A DNA stretch of 64,000 nucleotides. Origin: an uncultured bacterium (GTDB lineage: Bacteria > Bacillota > Clostridia > Oscillospirales > Ruminococcaceae). The notes under the pieces were generated by a model. It did not search any database and was not told the DNA's origin. It saw nothing but the letters and a program-made list of their open reading frames with translations. The stretch's first letter is position 1; each line of letters starts with the position of its first letter. The stretch is from NCBI GenBank assembly GCA_934875375.1, contig CAKXHL010000006.1, positions 1-64,000 on the forward strand. The letters run 5' to 3'. A program made the position numbers and the translations under genes. Below, piece after piece: positions 25,369 through 34,748 of this stretch.

Positions 25369-26145
25369 TTAGCCGCCTGTAATCGACTGCAAAAATGCCT
25401 GCCCGATAGCAATATATCCCGAAAAATCCGGCGTCGGCAGCGCCCCTAAGGCACTTTTTTCTAAAAACAACCGCAAAATCCAGGTGCTTTCCAGTGTCTG
25501 CCGGTTCAAATACGGAATGCTATCGCCCGTCAGCGCCAGAACAAGGCTTGCAATGGCTACCATCAAATACAGATACAGCACTCCTTCTACTGCACCGACA
25601 CAGCCGCCCAAAACAGAATTAAGCGGCCCCACAATCGGAATATGCCGAAGTCCTGTAAAACACCGGGCAACGATACGGGTTAAAAACATGAAAAGTGAAA
25701 AAAACAACAAAAAAAAGATGGTGGAAAAAAGCGCAATACAAGTCGGCCCTATGGTTTGTTCCACAATACTCGCCGCCAGCTGCTCTGTACTGTCCGCAAT
25801 AGATGGCAGCGTTAAATCCGCCGGCAGTCCGGCAAATTCCAGCGCGTTGCGCAAATAAGAGGGAATACTTTCCAGCACTGCCGCCAGCGTCTGCAAAAAG
25901 CCGTCAGCAGAACCGGAGGATACGATCTGTTCAGAGATCTTATCCGTCAGTCCTTGCTGGATAAAATGCGAAAAAGTATACTCCGCCGCCACACCGGACA
26001 GCGTATTTGCCAGGAACAAGGAGATGAAAAAACCGATCAGCTGCACGACCGTGCGAACAAATCCACGGCGAGCCGCCGAACGAATATAACCGATTACAAA
26101 CAAAACCGCTGCCAAATCCAAAAAAAACGGCAGAAATTTTTCCAT
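25369..26145 (-). CDS. CvpA family membrane protein
   Basis: A 258-residue protein with four predicted helices (about 7-25, 28-50, 140-165 and 185-210) and a Ser/Ala-rich extracytoplasmic loop of about 90 residues between helices 2 and 3. It has the CvpA opening (LDLAAVLFVIGYIRSAARRG) and the helix pair with GPLNSVLGGCVGAVEGVL. CvpA proteins are linked to envelope stability and biofilm or colicin V production, but the molecular role is unclear. It is the last gene of the ruv-ecf-truA operon, 53 bp after the DUF5711 gene. Confidence 0.85.
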   Translation of the reverse strand: MEKFLPFFLDLAAVLFVIGYIRSAARRGFVRTVVQLIGFFISLFLANTLSGVAAEYTFSHFIQQGLTDKISEQIVSSGSADGFLQTLAAVLESIPSYLRNALEFAGLPADLTLPSIADSTEQLAASIVEQTIGPTCIALFSTIFFLLFFSLFMFLTRIVARCFTGLRHIPIVGPLNSVLGGCVGAVEGVLYLYLMVAIASLVLALTGDSIPYLNRQTLESTWILRLFLEKSALGALPTPDFSGYIAIGQAFLQSITGG

Positions 26146-26198
26146 ATTGATCCCTTCTCTCTTTTCTCAGGATATCTGTCTGGAATATAAAAATCCAA

Positions 26199-27362
26199 TC
26201 AGGAAAGCGGTTCCTGGCAGATGGCGTCCGGCGTTACATAATAAGCAAATCCGTTGCCCAGCGCCAAAAACAGGACCTCCGTATCCGGCGTGATCTGCTG
26301 AACCAGTTCTCCTTTCGCATTATAAATTTCTATGCAGTTGCCCGCCAACAGTGCCGTCCGGCTGCCATTGACATCTATATCGTCCACCGAAAATTGCAGC
26401 GATACCGCGCCTTCTGCTTCACCGGAAGCACCCATCAAAGACAGTTTGACCGATTTAAACTCCCGATAATCTCCCAGCACCAAAGCAGAAATCTTTTCAC
26501 CTTTCGAACAAAACATACGAAGGGGTTCCTCCTGAAAAGAAATCACCGCTTTTTCCTTGCCTGATTCGGAATAATAGTAGGCATTCTGGTCGGTCAAAAC
26601 CTGCAGTTCACCATTTTGATAGCTGATGTCGTGAATGGTTTCGTCCACATACTGCTGCTGCATAAAGGGGCTTTCTTCATTTAGCCGGTATAAAGTTAAA
26701 CCGCTGACCAGATCGCCGTTTTGCACCTGCACCGAAGGCACTGCAATGCTGTCGCCGCCCGGTTCAAAAGCCGCCCCATACAAATAGCTTTCTGCTGATT
26801 TCCAGGAAAAAACCGGATCCTCCAGCGAGTGATCGTATACGATAATCTGCCCTAAAAAGCGCTGGGGATTGGTGATCACCGCCAAATCATTTTCATCTGA
26901 CAGCACAGCGAATAGTACCGGTTCGTCAAAAGTCATTTCCTTTATCGTTTTTGTTTTGCTTTCTATCCGCAGCACCCTGGAGGACGGATCGTACAGAATA
27001 ATCCGGCTGCTGGAACATTTTATCACCGGGTTCGCATAATCATGCTGAACTTCACGCAGTAATTTACCGTTTTTATTATAGATATGCAGGTGGGTGTCAG
27101 TCAGAACCAGCAGCACATTCCCCATGGTTTCCATTTGGCGGACTGTTGCGCCGGAAATTTCCATCGGATAGCCACTACCTGAACCCAGTTCCGCAAATCC
27201 TCCGGCCAGCTGTTCAGCCAAGCTTGTCTGCTTGATTTTTTCCCAAACAAACCAAATGCCGAAAAAGATGGCCAAAACCAACAGGAAAGTCCCCAAACGC
27301 TTGAGGTTTTGCCGCCGGTTACGCTTTTTGCGCAGCCGTTCGATATCTTCCAGCTGTCCCAT
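26199..27362 (-). CDS. DUF5711 membrane-anchored beta-propeller protein
   Basis: 387 residues: a short basic cytoplasmic tail (QLEDIERLRKKRNRRQNLKRL), one membrane helix at about 25-42, then an extracytoplasmic domain of repeated four-stranded units. Recurring strand starts such as VLLVLTDTHLHIYNKNGKLL and ILYDPSSRVLRIES suggest a seven-bladed propeller. This layout matches DUF5711 proteins of Clostridia, whose function is unknown. It sits between truA and cvpA in the same direction, so it may serve an envelope role. Confidence 0.75.
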   Translation of the reverse strand: MGQLEDIERLRKKRNRRQNLKRLGTFLLVLAIFFGIWFVWEKIKQTSLAEQLAGGFAELGSGSGYPMEISGATVRQMETMGNVLLVLTDTHLHIYNKNGKLLREVQHDYANPVIKCSSSRIILYDPSSRVLRIESKTKTIKEMTFDEPVLFAVLSDENDLAVITNPQRFLGQIIVYDHSLEDPVFSWKSAESYLYGAAFEPGGDSIAVPSVQVQNGDLVSGLTLYRLNEESPFMQQQYVDETIHDISYQNGELQVLTDQNAYYYSESGKEKAVISFQEEPLRMFCSKGEKISALVLGDYREFKSVKLSLMGASGEAEGAVSLQFSVDDIDVNGSRTALLAGNCIEIYNAKGELVQQITPDTEVLFLALGNGFAYYVTPDAICQEPLS

Positions 27363-27438
27363 TTTGGCTCATCCTTTCCGATTGGATTCTTCTTTTTCCT
27401 GATATATGGGAAAAGGTGCATGAGAAAAATGAATTTTC

Positions 27439-28200
27439 TCATCCGTTTCCCCAACGATCCGGCCGCATATAAAACACTTCGTCCAGATACAACCCACAGG
27501 CCGGAGCGGTAATGCCCGCCAGAGACCGATTCCGCTCTTCCAGCGCCCGACGCACCTGATCAAGACTGATTTTCCCCTCGTTAACCCGCAGCAGAGTACC
27601 TACGATAATCCGCACCATGTTATATAAAAAGCCATCCCCCTCTATGGTAAAGACAACGAGACTGCCCTGCCGTTCCACTTCACAGCGATAAACGGAGCGC
27701 ACTGTATCCTCCATATCCGCCTTGGAACTGCAAAAGCCCCGAAAATCATGTGTGCCGCGCAGCAGTTCGCACACCGGCCGCAATTTTTCCAACTCCAACG
27801 GCTGCCAGTATTCCAGCACACGGCCCCGGTAAAATGGATTTTTTCCATCTGCATTCCAGATCAGATACCGATACCGTTTGCCCACGCAACTGTACCGGGC
27901 ATGGAAATCCACCGGCACCTCCCGGCAGTCCAACACCCCAATATCGTCCGGCAAAAGCGCATTGAGACTGCGTTTAAGCGCATACAGAGGGATCGGATGG
28001 TCCGTATGGAAATTCATGCAGAAACGATTGGCATGCACTCCGGCATCGGTACGGGAGCAGCCTTTTACGTCCTCCCGGCAGTGCAGAACGGTTTCCATTG
28101 CGTCTTGTACCACTTCTGTCACCGACAATGCGTTAGACTGCACCTGAGAGCCATGATAAGCGGTACCGATATAGCAAAGGGTCATTAAAATATTTCGCAT
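27439..28200 (-). CDS. truA: tRNA pseudouridine synthase A
   Basis: It converts U38-U40 of the tRNA anticodon arm to pseudouridine. 253 residues from ATG 28200, the usual TruA length and the conserved start (MTLCYIGTAYHGSQVQ follows). The catalytic aspartate lies in CSRTDAGVHA near residue 52-61, with the RYRYLIWN segment and FLYNMVRIIVGTLL near 205 conserved. A longer frame upstream has no conserved content. It follows ecfT after 53 bp. Confidence 0.93.
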   Translation of the reverse strand: MRNILMTLCYIGTAYHGSQVQSNALSVTEVVQDAMETVLHCREDVKGCSRTDAGVHANRFCMNFHTDHPIPLYALKRSLNALLPDDIGVLDCREVPVDFHARYSCVGKRYRYLIWNADGKNPFYRGRVLEYWQPLELEKLRPVCELLRGTHDFRGFCSSKADMEDTVRSVYRCEVERQGSLVVFTIEGDGFLYNMVRIIVGTLLRVNEGKISLDQVRRALEERNRSLAGITAPACGLYLDEVFYMRPDRWGNG

Positions 28201-28253
28201 CCCCGCTCTCTCCTCCACCTGTATCCGGTCAAACACCAAAGGATTTTTGTTCC

Positions 28254-29066
28254 TTAAAACACCACCGGTGCAAAAATATTTACCATGATTACACCTGCAA
28301 TACACCCAATCGTCAAAGCGGCGGCTACGCCATCCTGCCAGCTGTAATGTAGCTGTTTCATGCGGGTGCGGCCCACATCTCCCCGATAGCAGCGGCACTC
28401 CATGGCCAACGCAAGCTCATCCGCCCGGCGGAACGCCGAAACAAACAGCGGGATCAAAATCGGAACCAGCGCTCTGGCCCGCTGCATAATGCCGCCGCTT
28501 TCTAAGTCAGCGCCCCGAGCCTTCTGAGCGCTCATAATTTTATCCGTCTCCTCAATTAAAGTCGGGATAAAACGCAGGGCAATGGTCATCATCATGGACA
28601 GTTCATGCACTGGAAAATGGACTTTTTTCAGTGGCTTCATCAGTCGTTCCAGCCCATCAGTCAAGGTGATCGGTGAGGTCGTATAAGTTAAAAGCGAAGT
28701 GCCGGCGATCAGGCAGATAATGCGGATGGTCATAACCACCGCCGTCAAAAGTCCCTGGCGGGAAATGTGGAAAATCCACCAGTCAAACAGCGGGTCACCT
28801 TTGACGAAAAACATGTTCAGCACGGTGGTAAAAATGATAATGGGAATCACCGGCTTTAAGCTTTTGGTAATCATGCGGGGCGGAATACCGGAAATCGCAT
28901 AGGCAAAGATTAAAAATAAAATACCCACGCACAGCCCCAACGGATTGGATACGGTAAACAGCATGACAATATAACCCACTGTCAGCAAAATTTTCATCCG
29001 CGGATCCAGCCGGTGCAGCACCGATTTTCCTGGAAAATACTGTCCGATGGTAATATCTTTAAGCAT
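28254..29066 (-). CDS. ecfT: Energy-coupling factor transporter, transmembrane protein EcfT
   Basis: The integral scaffold of ECF vitamin/metal importers; it joins the two ATPases to interchangeable substrate-binding S components. 270 residues, five or more helices, and the two cytoplasmic coupling motifs as AQKARGAD and a second Arg-rich helix ending in AFRRADELALAMECRCY. The ATG at 29066 has GGGAGG eight bases upstream; a GTG at 29075 is too close to it. It overlaps ecfA2 by 8 bp. No S component is adjacent, so the module is of the shared (group II) type. Confidence 0.92.
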   Translation of the reverse strand: MLKDITIGQYFPGKSVLHRLDPRMKILLTVGYIVMLFTVSNPLGLCVGILFLIFAYAISGIPPRMITKSLKPVIPIIIFTTVLNMFFVKGDPLFDWWIFHISRQGLLTAVVMTIRIICLIAGTSLLTYTTSPITLTDGLERLMKPLKKVHFPVHELSMMMTIALRFIPTLIEETDKIMSAQKARGADLESGGIMQRARALVPILIPLFVSAFRRADELALAMECRCYRGDVGRTRMKQLHYSWQDGVAAALTIGCIAGVIMVNIFAPVVF

Positions 29067-29928
29067 TGGCGCCACCTCCCTGCCGCAAAATCGTTTCCAG
29101 CGCTGTTTTTGCCTGCTCTACTGTATAGATATTGGCGGGCACCGGCCATCCCTTTTCGCTCAGCGACAAAAAAACCCGCGATACCTGCGGCACCGCAAGA
29201 CCCATAGCCTCGATCTCCCGGCTGTGGGAAAATACCTTTTCCACTTCGTCGAACATGGCCACCCTGCTGTGGTTCATAACCAGCACCTTTTCCGTATATT
29301 TCGCCACATCTTCCATACTGTGTGAAACCAACAGAATGGTATTTTTTTGCTCTTTGTGATATTCCAGAATCTGGCCCAAAATCCGGTCCCGACCTTTTGG
29401 GTCCAGTCCCGCGGTCGGCTCGTCCAGAATCAGCACCTCCGGGTTCATCGCGATCACGCCGGCAATGGCCACCCGGCGCTTTTGGCCGCCGGAAAGCTCA
29501 AAAGGACTTTTTTCCATATGCTCCGGCTTAAGGCCTACGAAAAGCGCCGCTTCTTTCACCCGCCGGTCAATCTCCTCCTCTGAAAGGCCCATATTTTTTG
29601 GCCCAAAAGCAATATCCTTATAGACCGTATCTTCAAACAACTGATATTCCGGGTATTGGAACACCAACCCCACTTTAAAACGGATGCGGCGGATTTCCTT
29701 GGGCTTCTCCCAAATATCTTCGCCATCTACGTAAATTTTACCGGAGGTCGGCCGCAAAAGCCCGTTGAAATGCTGGATCAGGGTAGATTTACCCGATCCG
29801 GTATGGCCGATCACGCCGATCATTTCGCCCGCTTCGATTTCTAAATTGACATCAGAGACCGCTGCTTGTTCGTGGCTGGTTCCCTGTGAATAGGTGTGCG
29901 TCAAATGCTCTGTTTTAATGACTGACAT
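29059..29928 (-). CDS. ecfA2: Energy-coupling factor transporter ATPase EcfA2
   Basis: One of the two ATPases of the ECF transporter. 289 residues from ATG 29928. Walker A GHTGSGKST, Q-loop VFQYPEYQLF, signature LSGGQKRRVAIAG, Walker B VLILDEPTAGLDP and switch VSHSMED are all present. A C-terminal extension with the FxxVxxVF-type motif (MFDEVEKVFSH) fits the EcfA2 family. The start overlaps the end of ecfA1 by 14 bp and the end overlaps ecfT by 8 bp, so the three genes are tightly coupled. Confidence 0.92.
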   Translation of the reverse strand: MSVIKTEHLTHTYSQGTSHEQAAVSDVNLEIEAGEMIGVIGHTGSGKSTLIQHFNGLLRPTSGKIYVDGEDIWEKPKEIRRIRFKVGLVFQYPEYQLFEDTVYKDIAFGPKNMGLSEEEIDRRVKEAALFVGLKPEHMEKSPFELSGGQKRRVAIAGVIAMNPEVLILDEPTAGLDPKGRDRILGQILEYHKEQKNTILLVSHSMEDVAKYTEKVLVMNHSRVAMFDEVEKVFSHSREIEAMGLAVPQVSRVFLSLSEKGWPVPANIYTVEQAKTALETILRQGGGANA

Positions 29929-30781
29929 GGCGTTCCTCCAACAGTTTTTCAATGGCCTGGACGCATTCATCCTCAAATATAATGTCGTCCGGTAAATTAT
30001 AACCGTCCTTCCTCAGCATCCAGACAAGCTCTGTCACCTGCGGTACATCAAGCCCCACCTTTTTTAACTGTTCCACGTGGGAAAACACCGCGCGGGGCGC
30101 GCCATCCAGGATAACCTTTCCGTTGTCCACCACCACCACCCGGTCACATTGGGCAGCCTCGTCCATATAATGGGTGATCAACACCACTGTGATGCCGAAT
30201 TGATCCCCCAGCTGACGGATGGTTCGAAGCACCTCCCGCCGGCCTTGTGGGTCCAGCATGGCGGTCGGCTCATCCAGAACAATGCATTTGGGCCGCATGG
30301 CAATGATGCCTGCAATCGCCACCCGCTGCTTTTGCCCACCGGAAAGCTGATGCGGCGCGTGTTCCCGGTATTCATACATGCCCACCGCTTTCAACGACTC
30401 ATCCACCCGGCGGCGGATCTCCTCCGGCGGTACGCCCAGATTTTCCAGTGCAAAAGCCACGTCCTCTTCTACAATCGTAGCAACCAACTGATTGTCCGGA
30501 TTCTGGAACACCATGCCCACCGTCTGCCGGATATCGTACAGCCGGTCTTCTTGCTTTGTGTCAATGCCGCCGACGTAAACGGTACCGGCAGTGGGCAGCA
30601 AAATGGCATTGAAATGCTTGGCCAGCGTAGATTTCCCCGACCCATTGTGCCCCAGTACTGCCACAAACTCCCCTGGCTGAATATCCAGGGAAACGTCCTC
30701 CAGCACAATGGGCGGCAGTTGCTTTTCTTCATAATTGTCATACGCAAAGGATACATCCCTTGCCGATAAAATCGGTTCCAT
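29915..30781 (-). CDS. ecfA1: Energy-coupling factor transporter ATPase EcfA1
   Basis: The partner ATPase of EcfA2. 288 residues: Walker A GHNGSGKST, Q-loop VFQNPDNQLVA, signature LSGGQKQRVAIAG, Walker B CIVLDEPTAMLDPQG and switch ITHYMDEA. Differences from EcfA2 in the A-loop (FAYDNYEEKQLPPIV) fit EcfA1. It begins the ecf module, 27 bp after the rRNA methyltransferase gene. Confidence 0.92.
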   Translation of the reverse strand: MEPILSARDVSFAYDNYEEKQLPPIVLEDVSLDIQPGEFVAVLGHNGSGKSTLAKHFNAILLPTAGTVYVGGIDTKQEDRLYDIRQTVGMVFQNPDNQLVATIVEEDVAFALENLGVPPEEIRRRVDESLKAVGMYEYREHAPHQLSGGQKQRVAIAGIIAMRPKCIVLDEPTAMLDPQGRREVLRTIRQLGDQFGITVVLITHYMDEAAQCDRVVVVDNGKVILDGAPRAVFSHVEQLKKVGLDVPQVTELVWMLRKDGYNLPDDIIFEDECVQAIEKLLEERHVSH

Positions 30782-30808
30782 GTGATATTCCTTCTTTCTT
30801 GACTCAGG

Positions 30809-31672
30809 TTAACGTTCCCATACAGCAGTAGACCCGCAAGGTAGCGAAAAACCGGAAGCCGCTACCGGAAGTCCGATTTCTGACGCCCAAACCCGGCCCT
30901 CCCGGCCACGCCCTACCGTAACGCCCAGCAGATATTCCATCACCGCGGCCGGCAGTCCGGTCGTGTAAGAGTTGAGCAGAAAAAAAAACGCGTCATCTGA
31001 AAGGACCTGTGCGGTCAAATCCAAAAGCTCATAAATCTGTTCCTCCAGCTTCCAGACTTCGCCGCCGGGCCCACGCCCATAAGACGGCGGATCCATCAGG
31101 ATTCCGTCATAGCGATTGCCGCGGCGAATTTCCCTCTCTACAAATTTTTTACAGTCATCTACAATCCAGCGGATAGGCTTGTCCCCCAATCCGGAAAGTG
31201 CGGCGTTTTCCCTGGCCCATGCCACCATCCCCTTGGAGGCGTCCACATGGCAGACTGAAGCGCCGGCTTCAGCACAGGCCAGCGTGGCGCCCCCAGTGTA
31301 CGCAAACAGGTTGAGCACCTTCACCGGCCGGTTCGCCGCCCGGATTTTCTGGGCCATAAAATCCCAGTTTACCGCCTGCTCCGGAAACAGTCCCGTATGT
31401 TTGAATCCAGTGGGGCTGACCTTAAAGGTCAGCCCCCCATATCGAATTTTCCATTCTTTTTTGTCCAAGGTTCGATTTTGCCAGCTGCCGCCGCCCGCAT
31501 TGGAGCGGATATATCTGGCATCCGCCTTTTTCCAGGCAGGATGCGTTTTGGGCGTATTCCAGATGATCTGAGGATCCGGACGGATCAGCAGCACATCGCC
31601 CCAACGTTCCAGCTTTTCCCCGCCGGAGGTATCTATAATTTCATAATCTTTCCACTGATCGGCAATCCTCAT
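30809..31672 (-). CDS. Class I SAM-dependent methyltransferase, RlmI/RlmK-like
   Basis: A 287-residue enzyme: an N-terminal OB-like region, motif I VLNLFAYTGGATLACAEAGA near residue 118, the acidic end of strand 2 HVDASKG and the catalytic-loop-type DPPSYGRGPGGEVW near 192. This layout is that of 23S rRNA methyltransferases such as RlmI/RlmK. The PUA domain of RlmI is missing, so the exact target is not settled. It lies between glmM and ecfA1. Confidence 0.82.
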   Translation of the reverse strand: MRIADQWKDYEIIDTSGGEKLERWGDVLLIRPDPQIIWNTPKTHPAWKKADARYIRSNAGGGSWQNRTLDKKEWKIRYGGLTFKVSPTGFKHTGLFPEQAVNWDFMAQKIRAANRPVKVLNLFAYTGGATLACAEAGASVCHVDASKGMVAWARENAALSGLGDKPIRWIVDDCKKFVEREIRRGNRYDGILMDPPSYGRGPGGEVWKLEEQIYELLDLTAQVLSDDAFFFLLNSYTTGLPAAVMEYLLGVTVGRGREGRVWASEIGLPVAASGFSLPCGSTAVWER

Positions 31673-31683
31673 AGTGCAGCCCC

Positions 31684-33024
31684 CTAGTTTTGTCTGGCTT
31701 CGATGGCAGCTGCGATCAGCCCGGCAATTTCCTCAATCTGGTCATAATCGGCACCCTCTACCATCACCCGCACCAACGGCTCCGTACCGGAGGGCCGAAC
31801 CAGCACCCGCCCCTGATCGCCCAAGCGGTCATCCATCTCTTTAAACAAATCGTCCAGCTCCCACAAAGACGCTTTGAGCTCATCGTCAGCACGCACGTTT
31901 TTCAGTACCTGCGGATAGGTTGTCATAATACGGCACAGCTCGTGCAGTGGCTTATTCTCCCGCGCCAGAATACTCAGCAAATGTACCGCCGAAAGCTGCC
32001 CGTCGCCTGTGGTCATATCATCAAAAAAGATAATATGGCCCGACTGCTCTCCACCCAGACAATAACCGTCCCGAATGATGGTTTCCAGCACATACCGGTC
32101 CCCCACTTTCGTCGTTGGCATTGTAATATCATGTTCTTTCGCAAAATGGAACAGGCCAAGATTGGACATCACCGTTACTACCAAGCCATTATTTTTCAGC
32201 TTTCCACGTTTTTTCATGTCCAGCGCAAAAATGGCCATCAGTACGTCGCCATCCACCAGGTTTCCATTTCGATCCACCGCCAAACAGCGGTCTGCATCCC
32301 CGTCAAAAGCAAAGCCTACATCGCATCCGTGCGTCTTGACATATTCTTTCAGCTTTTCCATATGGGTGGAGCCGCAGTCCCGGTTTACGTTCAACCCATT
32401 AGGTTCTGCATGCAGCACATGGCACTCGGCTCCCAACCGCCGGAAAATCTGCGGCGCTGTAACACTGGCGCATCCGTTGGCGCAATCCAGCGCGACTTTC
32501 ATGCCGGAAAGGGATCCCTCTCCCAAACTGACCAGATAATCCATATATTGATCCACTGTGTCAAATGCGGCGGTCACCATCCCAATCTCTTCCGGAGCCG
32601 CTTTTGGAGGCACCCGCTCGTTGTCGATGATAATAGCCTCAATCTCCTCCTCCTCTTCGTCGGAAAGTTTGAAACCGGTGCCGCTGATGATTTTGATGCC
32701 GTTATCCATAAACGGATTATGGGAAGCGGTGAGCATGATTCCCGCGTCGGCTTCCAGTTTCCGCACCAGATAGGCCACCGCCGGCGTTGGCACAACGCCC
32801 AACATCTGCACGTCACAGCCGACCGAACAAAGGCCCGCTGCCATGGCAGATTCCAGCATGCTGGAGGACAGACGGGTATCCCGCCCGATGACAAAGCGCG
32901 GCTTGCGACCGATTTTTTCTTTGATGACCGTACCTGCGGCCTGTGCCACCTCCATGGCTAAATCAACGCTCAATTCCTTATTGGCAACCCCACGGATGCC
33001 GTCTGTTCCAAACAGTTTCCCCAT
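31684..33024 (-). CDS. glmM: Phosphoglucosamine mutase
   Basis: It interconverts glucosamine-6-phosphate and glucosamine-1-phosphate for peptidoglycan and other amino sugars. 446 residues, normal length. It begins MGKLFGTDGIRGVANKEL, has the phosphoserine loop TASHNPFMDNGIK near residue 100, the metal site DGDADRCLAVD near 241 and GEQSGHIIF near 325. The C-terminal phosphate-binding RPSGTEPLVRVM is intact. It follows ruvB by 15 bp. Confidence 0.96.
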   Translation of the reverse strand: MGKLFGTDGIRGVANKELSVDLAMEVAQAAGTVIKEKIGRKPRFVIGRDTRLSSSMLESAMAAGLCSVGCDVQMLGVVPTPAVAYLVRKLEADAGIMLTASHNPFMDNGIKIISGTGFKLSDEEEEEIEAIIIDNERVPPKAAPEEIGMVTAAFDTVDQYMDYLVSLGEGSLSGMKVALDCANGCASVTAPQIFRRLGAECHVLHAEPNGLNVNRDCGSTHMEKLKEYVKTHGCDVGFAFDGDADRCLAVDRNGNLVDGDVLMAIFALDMKKRGKLKNNGLVVTVMSNLGLFHFAKEHDITMPTTKVGDRYVLETIIRDGYCLGGEQSGHIIFFDDMTTGDGQLSAVHLLSILARENKPLHELCRIMTTYPQVLKNVRADDELKASLWELDDLFKEMDDRLGDQGRVLVRPSGTEPLVRVMVEGADYDQIEEIAGLIAAAIEARQN

Positions 33025-33039
33025 CGTTTTTCTCCTTTA

Positions 33040-34089
33040 TCAGAAATCCAGTTTCAGCTGGTCGCCGTTCTCTTCTCCCGGGGCGGCAATTCCCAAATGC
33101 CGGTATCCCATGGGGGTAACACAGCGTCCTCTGGGTGTGCGGCTTAAAAAACCAATCTGCATCAAATACGGTTCGTACACATCCTCCAGTGTCACCGCCT
33201 CTTCCCCGATCGCCGCCGCCAGCGTTTCCAGCCCTACCGGGCCGCCGCCATAATTGCGGATAACGGTCAAAAGCATCCGACGGTCAGTGGCATCCAGGCC
33301 TAATCCGTCGATCTCCAGCCGATCCAACGCCTGCTTGGCAATCGTCAAGGTAATGGTGCCATCCCCCATAACCTGTGCGAAATCCCGCACTCTTTTTAAC
33401 AGGCGGTTGGCAATACGGGGGGTACCCCGACTGCGTTTCGCCAGTTCCACTGCACCGTCTTGGTCACAAGGAATCCCCAAAATTCCAGCACTGCGCCGGA
33501 TAATCTGGGCCAGTTCTTCGGTCGTATACAGCTCCAGGCGCAGAATCACACCGAACCGATCTCGAAGCGGCGCAGTCAGCTGGCCTGCCCGGGTGGTGGC
33601 TCCTACTAGTGTAAAATGGGGCAAATCGATCCGAATCGACCTGGCTGACGGGCCTTTGCCGATGATAATATCCAGCGCATAGTCCTCCATCGCTGGATAA
33701 AGCACCTCTTCCACCGCACGCGACAGCCGGTGAATCTCATCAATAAACAGGATGTCATTTTCCCCGAGATTGGTTAAAAGAGCCGCCAGATCTCCCGGCT
33801 TTTCAATGGCCGGACCAGAGGTAATGCGCAGATTCACATTCATTTCGTTGGCGATGATGCCCGACAAAGTGGTTTTTCCCAAGCCGGGCGGACCGTACAG
33901 CAGTACATGATCCAGCGGCTCGCCCCGCATTCTGGCCGCCTCAATATAAATCGACATATTTTCCTTTGCTTTTTCCTGGCCGATGTATTCCTGCAGGGTT
34001 TTGGGGCGCAGGGACCCTTCAATATCCGAATCCTCCCGTTCATACTCCGGCGTCAGGATCCGGTTTTCAAAATCCATTTCTTCTTCCAT
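33040..34089 (-). CDS. ruvB: Holliday junction branch-migration ATPase RuvB
   Basis: The hexameric DNA motor that works with RuvA on Holliday junctions. 349 residues: Walker A GPPGLGKTTL, Walker B ILFIDEIHRL, sensor-1 LVGATTRAGQLT, arginine finger region and C-terminal winged helix (GPVGLETLAAAIGEE, PYLMQIGFLSRTPRGR). Between ruvA and glmM in the operon. Confidence 0.97.
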   Translation of the reverse strand: MEEEMDFENRILTPEYEREDSDIEGSLRPKTLQEYIGQEKAKENMSIYIEAARMRGEPLDHVLLYGPPGLGKTTLSGIIANEMNVNLRITSGPAIEKPGDLAALLTNLGENDILFIDEIHRLSRAVEEVLYPAMEDYALDIIIGKGPSARSIRIDLPHFTLVGATTRAGQLTAPLRDRFGVILRLELYTTEELAQIIRRSAGILGIPCDQDGAVELAKRSRGTPRIANRLLKRVRDFAQVMGDGTITLTIAKQALDRLEIDGLGLDATDRRMLLTVIRNYGGGPVGLETLAAAIGEEAVTLEDVYEPYLMQIGFLSRTPRGRCVTPMGYRHLGIAAPGEENGDQLKLDF

Positions 34090-34124
34090 GCTTCCCCTCC
34101 TCCTTCTTCTGGCCCAATCTGCTT

Positions 34125-34733
34125 TTACTTTCCAGTGGCAATCATCTTAAGTCCCAGCCGGATCAATTCCTCCACCGGCAGCGAAGCGTCCAGCTTCGCC
34201 ATGGCAGACGCCGCTTCCGATTGGGTATATCCCAGCACCACCAGGGCACTGATCGCCTCCTGCACATTGGCGCCAGTCAGCACGGCCGGAGCCGGGATAT
34301 GATCCATCCCTACCCCTTTGGCAATCTGCTCGTTCTGTACCTTGTCCTTGAGTTCCAAAATCAGCCGCTGGGCCAGTTTCGGCCCTACTCCCTGTGCACG
34401 GGTGATGGATTTGACATCCCCTGTAGCCACACAAAGGGCAAACTTTTCCGGTGACAGCTGGGATAAAATCGCCAGCGCCGCTTTTGGTCCCACGCCAGAA
34501 ACGGTCAAAAGCATCTGGAAACAGTTCAGCTCTCCCTGATCGTAAAAGCCATACAGTTCCATCGCGCCTTCCCGCACCAAAAAATAAGTATACAGCGTCA
34601 CTTCTGTTTGTAATGCCGGCAGCTTGGAAAGGGTATTGTTTGTGGTCTTCAGTGCAAAGGCCACACCGGCACATTCTACCGCAGCCATTCCCTCTTCCAC
34701 ATGAACAAGCTTTCCCCGCACATAATAAAACAC
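34125..34733 (-). CDS. ruvA: Holliday junction DNA-binding protein RuvA
   Basis: It binds four-way junctions and loads RuvB. 202 residues with the N-terminal OB fold (MFYYVRGKLVHVEEG), tandem helix-hairpin-helix (LLTVSGVGPKAALAILS and ITRAQGVGPKLAQRLI), an acid-poor linker and the C-terminal RuvB-binding domain (EAISALVVLGYTQSEA). It follows ruvC by 15 bp. Confidence 0.96.
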   Translation of the reverse strand: MFYYVRGKLVHVEEGMAAVECAGVAFALKTTNNTLSKLPALQTEVTLYTYFLVREGAMELYGFYDQGELNCFQMLLTVSGVGPKAALAILSQLSPEKFALCVATGDVKSITRAQGVGPKLAQRLILELKDKVQNEQIAKGVGMDHIPAPAVLTGANVQEAISALVVLGYTQSEAASAMAKLDASLPVEELIRLGLKMIATGK

Positions 34734-34748
34734 GGCGCTTCCTCCTTT

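Noticed and set aside
31690..32961. Plus-strand open frame of 423 codons
   Set aside because: It mirrors glmM on the other strand, with a His/Gln-rich translation and no domain.
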